This document shows, piece after piece, positions 50,758-57,643 of a stretch of DNA of 64,000 nt. The DNA lies in NCBI GenBank assembly GCA_030432235.1, contig JAUIHT010000006.1, positions 124,001-188,000 on the forward strand, written 5' to 3'. Numbering within the stretch: the first letter of the stretch is position 1; each line of letters begins with the position of its first letter. The notes beneath the pieces are model-generated. The model saw nothing but the letters and a program-made list of their open reading frames with translations, ran no database searches and was not told where the DNA came from. A program made the translations under genes and the position numbers. The stretch comes from Verrucomicrobiia bacterium. Its GTDB lineage: Bacteria > Verrucomicrobiota > Verrucomicrobiia > Opitutales > Cerasicoccaceae.

Positions 50758-52734
50758 ATGAAAAAACTGCTTCTGGCATCCCTGATCATCACCTACGCAT
50801 CGTCACTGATTGCCGGGGAGGAGCCAGATGCAGACTTAGTCGAACGCAGCACAGTCGTCTCACAGGACGGACGTCCCGCCTACAACTGGCTCTATTACAT
50901 GCATGGCGTCAGCGATCAGGAGGCCCATCCTCTCGATCTGCCTACCCTCTTTTCCCAAGCTATTCTGCAAGGTCTTCTCATCGTGGGGAGAACCATTATC
51001 GAAACACCGGACGGAGCCTGGGAGGGGCCGGCATTGGCGCTGGAGGGCGAAGGCAAGATCATATCCAGTTCGCCGCTGGGCTTGCCACTGAAAGCGGTCC
51101 GAGGCAAGAAGGTCCGCGTCTTCGTCTGGGCGAGCGGCCAGGACACCGGCCGGGTCAACTCACCCAACAGCTATGGAGACGCGCCAAATATCGGCATACA
51201 AGTCCTGGGGCCGGGCGAAGTACAACTGTCCATGACGGCCTCCATTGTCATCGGCACGACTGGGACCTTTCCCTGGCAGACTTACCATATCGAAGTTTTT
51301 ATTCCGGAAGAAGCGCAAGCCGTACACCTGGTTCTCTCGAATAACTACGGTCAGGCCTACTTCGCCAAGGCATCCTGGGAAGTCATCCGCAAAAAGAACC
51401 ACTATTCCTCTTGGGACCGGCAGGATCCCATCACCGGGAGCACCGCCACCAACGTCTACTATGACGAAATGAACCGGCAGTTCGCACGTGGCTGGCCCAG
51501 TCGCTACACCTGGAATTACTTCAAAGGGCCTAACGCCGGACTCGTTGGTCAGGCTTACGACATCACCACCATCGAGGGCCTGACCCGGTACTTCAACGAA
51601 AAGGTCAAGACCGACAACGACCACATGAACCACAGCCTGATGTACTTTGCCAGCCGCTACAAGATTGGCAAAGAGAAGGGCGTCCTACCCGAAGGCATGG
51701 ACGATGCCTGGTTTGAGGCTCTGACCGAACTGGTTCTGGCCGACCAGGATCCCGAGACCGGCTACTGGGGCACCAACGACACGCCTCGCAGCATGGGCAT
51801 CACCTTCCACTTCCTCGACGGTCTGTTCAACTACTACGGCCCCATCCGCAGCGATGCACCGGAGCGCTTTAACGAGCAGCGCACCTTGGCCGTCAGGGAA
51901 ATCCCACGCCCGGAGGCCATCGCCCGAACCACCCTGGACATGCAGGCGACGACCTCCGATGGCAAGGCTCTCGCGGCTTGGCCCCGCGTTGCCTATAATT
52001 ATACCAGCGATCCCAATCAGGGCGAGGAGCGTGCATCATTGGTGGTAACAAATAATGCCCTGGCCATCCTGCGCGCCTGCGAACGCTTCGTGCCACAGGA
52101 GACCCAACAGGAAATCCAGGACTCCATGCGTGCGGCCACGCGCTACTTGCTGGAACAGTGCATCCGTGACAACGGCCTGTGGCTGCAAAGTGACCAGGAT
52201 GCCGAGCCCACGACCAATTTTTACATGAATCGCATCCTCGATCGGACTCATTACCTCGAGCGTAAAATCGACCCGTCACTGGAAGCACCCGAGGTCCGTG
52301 TAGTTTGGAAGGATAAAACCCGTGCCTCTCTGGAATGGCCCACTCCGCAGGAGGGACAAACATCACTGCGTATTTATGCGGCACCGTGCGAGAAACTGGT
52401 CAAGGCTTTCGCAGACGAAGACCTCGTTGCGATCCTTCAAAAAGACGGAACACACATCGTTGCCCGCGACCCCTACGTCGCAACCCGTGACATGCGTGTG
52501 GCCATGCAGGATCGCTGGGGCAAGGACTGGTCCTCCAAGACCTACCTCGGAGAAAAGAGCCGCATCGCCGACAAAGTGACAGTACTGGATCATGCAGAGG
52601 CCTGGGAATGGGCCCCACGCGACGGCTACTGTTACTACGCTTCCGCAGTCAGTTGGTATGGAGACGAAAGCGTTCCGCGGAAAATTGAGTTAGACCTACC
52701 TGCCACGGGAGACTCGCAAAACGCACAGCCTTGA
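50758..52734 (+). CDS. Secreted protein of unknown family, beta-sandwich plus helical toroid
   Basis: The product is 658 aa from the ATG at 50758, giving the signal peptide MKKLLLASLIITYASSLIAG; the frame extends to 50734. Residues about 40-225 look like a carbohydrate-binding-type beta-sandwich (GKKVRVFVWASGQDTGRV, EAQAVHLVLSNNYGQAYFA). A Trp/Tyr/Gly-rich helical region follows (DPETGYWGTNDTPRSMGITF, LVVTNNALAILRACERFV), suggesting an alpha-toroid. The last 140 residues resemble a fibronectin-III-like end. I recognise no named family and no catalytic set. The divergent LacI gene and AT-rich operator-like repeats imply substrate-induced expression. Confidence 0.8.
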   Translation: MKKLLLASLIITYASSLIAGEEPDADLVERSTVVSQDGRPAYNWLYYMHGVSDQEAHPLDLPTLFSQAILQGLLIVGRTIIETPDGAWEGPALALEGEGKIISSSPLGLPLKAVRGKKVRVFVWASGQDTGRVNSPNSYGDAPNIGIQVLGPGEVQLSMTASIVIGTTGTFPWQTYHIEVFIPEEAQAVHLVLSNNYGQAYFAKASWEVIRKKNHYSSWDRQDPITGSTATNVYYDEMNRQFARGWPSRYTWNYFKGPNAGLVGQAYDITTIEGLTRYFNEKVKTDNDHMNHSLMYFASRYKIGKEKGVLPEGMDDAWFEALTELVLADQDPETGYWGTNDTPRSMGITFHFLDGLFNYYGPIRSDAPERFNEQRTLAVREIPRPEAIARTTLDMQATTSDGKALAAWPRVAYNYTSDPNQGEERASLVVTNNALAILRACERFVPQETQQEIQDSMRAATRYLLEQCIRDNGLWLQSDQDAEPTTNFYMNRILDRTHYLERKIDPSLEAPEVRVVWKDKTRASLEWPTPQEGQTSLRIYAAPCEKLVKAFADEDLVAILQKDGTHIVARDPYVATRDMRVAMQDRWGKDWSSKTYLGEKSRIADKVTVLDHAEAWEWAPRDGYCYYASAVSWYGDESVPRKIELDLPATGDSQNAQP

Positions 52735-52786
52735 GGGCAAAACGCCACTTCAGACCATACGATTCGGCAACTTCGCTGGCCTGGTA

Positions 52787-52927
52787 TTGATATGGAGTAT
52801 ACTCTTGGTCAACTGCACCCGCCGGGTACTACTTCCGAAATCTGTGACCGGGCTCAAGGACATCGAGGAGCAGCGCGGCAAATGGCAGAAGGAAATCCGC
52901 GCAATGGAGCTTCAAGGAATACGCTAG
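52787..52927 (+). pseudogene. Possible small membrane protein or gene remnant
   Basis: Read from a TTG at 52787, the frame gives 46 codons: a hydrophobic start (IWSILLVNC) and a charged, helix-prone tail (LKDIEEQRGKWQKEIRAMEL). The frame is open back through the end of the preceding gene, and no ATG or clear ribosome site is seen. The hydrophobic-then-charged layout looks protein-like, so it may be a remnant of a longer gene or a real small protein. The overlapping frame at 52792-53016 looks non-coding. Confidence 0.2.
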
Positions 52928-53057
52928 ACCCAAAGCCAATGGCAGGCCTCCGAATCATTCAAACTTACGATTCGGTCAGGATTCATCGAACTTACCTCGA
53001 TAAATTCCGCGCATAGCTCGAGTTGAGATAAACCTGTAATTTTGCCTCAATTCGATA

Positions 53058-53089
53058 TTGACGAATACGTTCAAAATTAATCATATTCG
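53058..53089 (+). promoter_or_regulatory. Putative promoter and DeoR-type operator of the mannose/lyxose operon
   Basis: TTGACG (53058-53063) is followed after 18 nt by CATATT (53082-53087). Overlapping it, CGAATA (53062-53067) and TATTCG (53084-53089) form an inverted repeat; a third ATTCG lies at 53050-53054. DeoR-family proteins often bind repeated TTCG-containing sites. It ends 15 nt before the DeoR ATG. Confidence 0.4.
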
Positions 53090-53104
53090 CTCATCCCCCA
53101 TGCT

Positions 53105-53869
53105 ATGACCTCTTTTGACCGCCGTCAGAAAATCCTCGAGCTTGTTCGCGCAGACGAAAGCGTAGCCGTTCAGGACCTGCTCGATGCGCTTGGAACGTCG
53201 CCCGCTACGCTTAGACGCGACTTGGTCGCGTTGGAAAACGAAGGCAAGGTAGTACGCACACACGGCGGAGTGCTGCATCCTCGTCGCCTCTCCGCCGAGC
53301 CTAGCTTTTCCGTCAAGCAACAGCAGTCGCCAACAGAGAAGCTGGTCATTGGGCGGACTGCCGCCCAGGCTATCCCGAAAGGCGCCACGGTTTTCATTGA
53401 TGCTGGCACGACATGCCTGGAAACGGGCCTCGCCTTGTTGGAGCGGAATGAGAATCAACTGTTCACGAACTCTCTACCTCTTCTTTATCACGGTTGTTCT
53501 CAGCCCGGACGCGTCATCGCTCTGGGGGGCGAGGTACGCTCAATCAGCCGGGCACTGGTCGGAGGCATGGCACTGGAGTGGCTACGTCGCCTGCGTTTCG
53601 ATTACGCCGTAATCGGGGCTTCAGCTCTCGACCCGGACATGGGGGCCTTCACTTCGGAAGTCAGCGAGGCTAATCTCAAAAGCCAGGCCCTCCAACACGC
53701 CAGCACTACCCTACTCTTAGCCGACAGCGGCAAGTTTTCACTGGGAGCACCGGTTAATTTCGCCCAGTGGCAGGATTTCAGCCACTGGTTTACGGACGCA
53801 AACATCCCCCCATCTCACGTGCAAAAGCTTAGAAAGCAAGTACCGGTAACCATCGCCCGCTTCTCTTGA
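53105..53869 (+). CDS. DeoR-family transcriptional regulator
   Basis: The 254-aa protein has the DeoR winged HTH (RRQKILELVRADESVAVQDL, LGTSPATLRRDLVALENEGK, VVRTHGGVLHP) and the sugar-phosphate-sensing domain with IGRTAAQAIPKGATVFIDAG, RVIALGGEVRSISRALVGG and VIGASALDPDMGAFTSEVSE. It heads the rightward operon of aldolase-fold protein, D-lyxose isomerase, mutarotase, kinase, alpha-mannosidase and GH78-like enzyme. Such regulators usually respond to a phosphorylated intermediate, which the PfkB kinase of this operon could make. The next ATG is 2 nt after its stop. Confidence 0.92.
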   Translation: MTSFDRRQKILELVRADESVAVQDLLDALGTSPATLRRDLVALENEGKVVRTHGGVLHPRRLSAEPSFSVKQQQSPTEKLVIGRTAAQAIPKGATVFIDAGTTCLETGLALLERNENQLFTNSLPLLYHGCSQPGRVIALGGEVRSISRALVGGMALEWLRRLRFDYAVIGASALDPDMGAFTSEVSEANLKSQALQHASTTLLLADSGKFSLGAPVNFAQWQDFSHWFTDANIPPSHVQKLRKQVPVTIARFS

Positions 53870-53871
53870 AC

Positions 53872-54915
53872 ATGCTCAAAAGTCTCGACCAAAAACTTGC
53901 GCGCATCCTTGCGGGCAAAGCCACCCGCAAAGACTTCATTATTGCGGATGCCAAGGATGCCGACATGGCATTCGGCATCACCGCACCCGGCCCCAACCGT
54001 GCCGGGATCTGCCCACACGGCTACAATGAATCCGAGGGCTGCTGGAAAACCCTGGCCGACTACCAGGCTCAGATCCGCGAAGTAATCAAGCAGGCATTGG
54101 TAGACATTGTGCTGCTCTCCGCATCCAACCTTGAGCGCTTGGCCATTGAAGAAAAGCTCTTCCGCAACTCCCCGATCACTCCTGCCGCCAGAGCAAACGA
54201 TACGACCGATGTATGGGCCGTACGCGGTGGCAAATACGCCAGTTTTCCGTCGCGCCACTTCCGTACCGCAACCCTCGATCATATCAAGTACGGCAAGCTG
54301 GAAACCTACCACAACAAGCCTTTCAGCGGCGCGGACCTGGGCCTGTACTCCATTACATTTACCAACGATCTGGAGTGGGACTACCGGGCTCTGGAGGAAT
54401 TCCATGACTTCCGTCTGGAAGCGGAGAAAAAGCAATTCCGCTATTTCCTTGAAGCTTTCAATCCCAACGTCGATCCCGGCATTGAACCCGAGAAAATCGG
54501 CGGTTTCCTCAACGATTGCATCATCCGCTGCCTGGCTGGCGTAACGCGCGCAGGGCGCCCTATTTTCCTTAAAATCCCCTACAACGGCCCCGGCCCGATG
54601 GAGGAGCTCGCCTCCTACGACCCGTCATTGGTCGTCGGCATACTCGGCGGTAGCTCTGGCACGACACTCGATGCCTTTCAACTTATCCACGACGCGCAAA
54701 AGTATGGGGCCCGGGTGGCACTCTTCGGCCGCAAAATAAACCTCTCCGAGCACCCTCTCGCGTTCATCGAGTTCCTGCGCCGCATCACCGACGGTGAAAT
54801 CACCCCTGCCGAGGCTGTTCGCGCCTACCACGGAGTATTGCAAAAGCTTCGAATTCAGCCTGTGCGCTCGCTCGAAGACGATCTCGTGCTATCCGAAACT
54901 AAAAAGAGTTATTAG
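53872..54915 (+). CDS. Aldolase-fold (beta/alpha-barrel) protein of unknown specificity
   Basis: The product is 347 aa from the ATG at 53872; a TTG overlapping the DeoR stop would add two residues. Barrel-like strands are DIVLLSASN, GRPIFLKIPYNGPGPMEEL (a Lys at a strand end that could form a Schiff base), LVVGILGGSSGTTLDAFQLI and GARVALFGRKINLSEHPLAF. The last part resembles class I aldolases of the DeoC/LacD/FbaB type, but I cannot assign the reaction. Its place before an isomerase and a PfkB kinase makes cleavage of a ketose phosphate plausible. Confidence 0.6.
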   Translation: MLKSLDQKLARILAGKATRKDFIIADAKDADMAFGITAPGPNRAGICPHGYNESEGCWKTLADYQAQIREVIKQALVDIVLLSASNLERLAIEEKLFRNSPITPAARANDTTDVWAVRGGKYASFPSRHFRTATLDHIKYGKLETYHNKPFSGADLGLYSITFTNDLEWDYRALEEFHDFRLEAEKKQFRYFLEAFNPNVDPGIEPEKIGGFLNDCIIRCLAGVTRAGRPIFLKIPYNGPGPMEELASYDPSLVVGILGGSSGTTLDAFQLIHDAQKYGARVALFGRKINLSEHPLAFIEFLRRITDGEITPAEAVRAYHGVLQKLRIQPVRSLEDDLVLSETKKSY

Positions 54916-54919
54916 CCCC

Positions 54920-55492
54920 ATGAAGCGTTCTGAAATCAATGCCATTTACGATGAAGCCAAAGCATGCTTCGAGAATCATGGATGGGCCCTACCGCCTGAA
55001 CCACGCTGGGATATTACCGACTTCGGACTCGGTGATTTCGAGCATTACGGACTCGTCCTTATAAACCTCGCCGACGAACGCGAGTACTGCGAGAAGCTGA
55101 TGTATGCACGCCCGGGACAGCGTACACCCGCACATAGCCATGCCCAAAAAAAGGAGGATATTATTTGCCGGCATGGCCGCCTCGCTCTCCAGCTTTGGAA
55201 GGCACACCCCGATAAGTCTGACGCAGACAAAACCTTCGAGCTCCAGATCAACGGCTCTCCACGAAAACATACCTCCGGCGAAGTATTGGTCCTGAACGCT
55301 GGAGAACGTATTACGCTGACGCCGGGCATCTACCACGAGTTCTGGCCGCAAACAGAAGGCTGCATCATTGGCGAAGTCTCAACAGCCAATGACGATGCCA
55401 ACGACAACTTTTTCGTCGACCCCACCGTAGGCCGCTTCCCCGGCATCAAGGAAGATGAACCCGCTACGGTAAGGCTAATCAGTGATCCTTAA
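54920..55492 (+). CDS. D-lyxose isomerase family protein (D-lyxose/D-mannose ketol-isomerase)
   Basis: The 190-aa cupin starts with MKRSEINAIYDEAKACFENH, typical of the E. coli-type D-lyxose isomerase family, followed by YARPGQRTPAHSHAQKKEDI (two His and a Glu of the metal site) and LTPGIYHEFWPQ (further His). The open frame reaches upstream into the preceding gene, but the ATG at 54920 is the natural start, 4 nt after that gene's stop. The family converts D-lyxose to D-xylulose and often D-mannose to D-fructose. Beside a GH38 alpha-mannosidase and a sugar kinase, mannose is the likelier substrate. Confidence 0.88.
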   Translation: MKRSEINAIYDEAKACFENHGWALPPEPRWDITDFGLGDFEHYGLVLINLADEREYCEKLMYARPGQRTPAHSHAQKKEDIICRHGRLALQLWKAHPDKSDADKTFELQINGSPRKHTSGEVLVLNAGERITLTPGIYHEFWPQTEGCIIGEVSTANDDANDNFFVDPTVGRFPGIKEDEPATVRLISDP

Positions 55493-55498
55493 TTGTAG

Positions 55499-56620
55499 AT
55501 GAACTCCACTCCCGTACCCCTGCACGGCGAACCGTCCGTCAAAATTCAATCAGACCTGACAACCGCCTGGCTTACCTTACGGGGCGGACACATTGCCCCG
55601 GTGGATTTTCGACTCGATGACGGGATGCTAGCTCAACCGTATTCGCTAGCCCCGTGGGAACCGTCAGACTACCCGGAGCAGCCACCTATCCTGCAAATTC
55701 TTCGGGGCGATTTTTTCTGCCTGCCCTTCGGCGCCGATCCAGGCCAAACCTGCCCTCACGGCGACCCGGCGAATGCTCGCTGGCAGATAACCAAACAGGA
55801 TGAGAGCTCTCTTGCGCTTGCCCAAAAGGACATCAGCAACCAAGGCTGCATCAAGAAGCGCGTTCACTTGAGCAAAGGACAACGTGTACTCTATCAGGAA
55901 CATCTTTTGGACGGATTCGACGGCCCCTTTTGCTATGGCCATCATCCCATCCTGCACATCCCGAAAGGCGTTAGTTGTCCGCTACGAACAAGCGCATTCA
56001 AGTTTGCCCAAACTTGTCCGAGTCGCTTCGCCAATCCGGAGCTCGGAGAGCACGGCTGCCTGGCCCAAGGTGCGCGCTTCGACTCCCTGAGCGCGGTCCC
56101 ACTGGCCAATGGAGGCACGCTCGACCTGCGCCAATATCCACATCAAAGCGATTGCGAGGATTTGCTGATGCTCACTCCGGCGGAGACTGGACTGGCCTGG
56201 ACGGCGCTTACTTTTCCCGGCTATGTTTGGCTGTCTCTGCGCAGCACGGTACAATTTCCGTCCACCGTACTGTGGCTAAGCAACGGCGGACGTCCTCAGC
56301 CCCCCTGGGACGGACGACATACGCGCCGCATCGGCGTCGAGGATGTCTGCGCCTACTTTGCCGAAGGACCTGCCGCCAGCACACGCCAACCACTCTCCAA
56401 CGAAGGAATCAAAACGGCCCATCACTTCACTTCCGGCAAAACCGTTCTGCTGCGCCACGCTCAGGGCGTACATCCGGTGAAAGGGCAACCTGGTCTGGCC
56501 GAGCTTCAGCCAGTCGAAGGAGAACAGACGGCAAAACTCATCTTCGAAGACGGTCAGGCCGCATACATGCCCATGGACTGGCACTGGCTTCTTGAACCCG
56601 ACCAAGGACTTTCACAATGA
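55499..56620 (+). CDS. Aldose 1-epimerase/mutarotase-like beta-sandwich protein
   Basis: The 373-aa protein has a galactose-mutarotase-like look: TTAWLTLRGGHIAPVDFRLD near the start, LRGDFFCLPFGAD, YQEHLLDGFDGPFCYGHHPI with a His pair, and TALTFPGYVWLSLRSTVQFP with WLSNGGRPQPPWDGRH. The presence of His residues at strand ends fits anomer conversion, but the exact catalytic set cannot be fixed by eye. Its stop overlaps the kinase start as ATGA. It may supply the anomer used by the isomerase next door. Confidence 0.75.
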   Translation: MNSTPVPLHGEPSVKIQSDLTTAWLTLRGGHIAPVDFRLDDGMLAQPYSLAPWEPSDYPEQPPILQILRGDFFCLPFGADPGQTCPHGDPANARWQITKQDESSLALAQKDISNQGCIKKRVHLSKGQRVLYQEHLLDGFDGPFCYGHHPILHIPKGVSCPLRTSAFKFAQTCPSRFANPELGEHGCLAQGARFDSLSAVPLANGGTLDLRQYPHQSDCEDLLMLTPAETGLAWTALTFPGYVWLSLRSTVQFPSTVLWLSNGGRPQPPWDGRHTRRIGVEDVCAYFAEGPAASTRQPLSNEGIKTAHHFTSGKTVLLRHAQGVHPVKGQPGLAELQPVEGEQTAKLIFEDGQAAYMPMDWHWLLEPDQGLSQ

Positions 56621-57630
56621 CACGCAAAGGCATACTTGCCGCAGGAAACTGGATCATCGACCATGTGAAGCTGCTTGATGGCTGGCCCCACCAGGACGGG
56701 CTCGCCACCATCACGGCACAATCCGACGGCAACGGTGGTTGTCCCTACAACGTGGCTAAAGATCTCGCCAGGCTTCAGCCCGGCATGCCTCTGTTTGCCG
56801 CGGGCCTGCTCGGAGACGATGTCGATGGCCGCGCCATCCTTACCGACTGTCAGGCGCATGGCATTGACACGAGCCGTATGACCATAACCGCCGCTGCGCC
56901 CACATCTTATACGGACGTCATGACCGAAGCATCGACCGGGCGCAGGACCTTTTTTCACCAACGAGGAGCCAACGCCCTGCTCAATCCCGAACACATTCTT
57001 TTGGACGACTGTCCCGCGCGCCTCTTCGTTATGGGCTACTTTGGCTTACTCGATGCGATGGACTCCCTCTTACCGGACGGACACAATGGATATTCCAAGG
57101 CCTTTTCACGCGCTTCGGAGCTAGGTATGTTCACTTGTGCCGATCTGGTTAGTACACCGTGCGACTTTCCCGCCATCGTAAACCCCAGCCTGCCCCATCT
57201 GGATATTCTGGTGCTGAACGAATGGGAAGCAGCTCAACTTACCGGCAAAGCCAACAGCGACAATGACCGAGTGGACCTGCAAGCCCTGGAAGCCCAGGCC
57301 CACGACCTGCTCGCACGAGGAGTACGCCAAGCGGTGGCTATTCATTTCAGTGCGGGTGCCGTGATTGTGACCGCCTCTGGCGAGTGCCATCTCCAAGGTT
57401 CTGTAAAAATACCTGCAGAGCGTATTCGCGGTGCAGCGGGAGCCGGTGACGCCTTTTTTGCGGGGCTTCTATTTGGCTTTCATGAAGGATGGTCCTGGCC
57501 TGAGTGTGCGCGGTTAGCCGTCTGCACAGCTGCAGCTTCGTTGGAGGCCCCCACCTGCTCCGAGGCGGTTCAATCTTGGCGTGATTGCCTGGCTCTAGGT
57601 GACACACTGGGCTTTAGGGCCATAAAGTAG
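56617..57630 (+). CDS. PfkB-family carbohydrate kinase
   Basis: The 337-aa protein shows the PfkB N-terminal glycine motif (QSDGNGGCPYNVAKDLARL), a lid-like FAAGLLGDDVDGRA, VLNEWEAAQLTG and the C-terminal signature RGAAGAGDAFFAGLLFG with the catalytic Asp. It is coupled to the mutarotase gene by a 4-nt overlap. In this operon it would phosphorylate the ketose formed by the isomerase (fructose or xylulose). Its product could be the DeoR effector and the aldolase substrate; this is inference. Confidence 0.9.
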   Translation: MTRKGILAAGNWIIDHVKLLDGWPHQDGLATITAQSDGNGGCPYNVAKDLARLQPGMPLFAAGLLGDDVDGRAILTDCQAHGIDTSRMTITAAAPTSYTDVMTEASTGRRTFFHQRGANALLNPEHILLDDCPARLFVMGYFGLLDAMDSLLPDGHNGYSKAFSRASELGMFTCADLVSTPCDFPAIVNPSLPHLDILVLNEWEAAQLTGKANSDNDRVDLQALEAQAHDLLARGVRQAVAIHFSAGAVIVTASGECHLQGSVKIPAERIRGAAGAGDAFFAGLLFGFHEGWSWPECARLAVCTAAASLEAPTCSEAVQSWRDCLALGDTLGFRAIK

Positions 57631-57643
57631 TTTCGTTAACCCC

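Larger units (their letters stand above)
52735..53104. other. Intergenic region (370 nt) upstream of the DeoR gene
   Basis: There is no standard gene. It contains a short frame with a hydrophobic segment and a charged helix (52787-52927, listed separately), then about 130 nt without features. DeoR-type repeats and a promoter-like sequence lie at 53058-53089. Confidence 0.5.

Noticed and set aside
50709-51344. 211-codon plus-strand frame overlapping the start of the 658-aa secreted protein
   Set aside because: It is Arg/Gly/Ser-rich and overlaps a frame with a good signal peptide and longer coding run.
52792-53016. 74-codon ATG frame in the gap before the DeoR gene
   Set aside because: Composition looks random and it conflicts with the more protein-like frame at 52787-52927; neither is certain.
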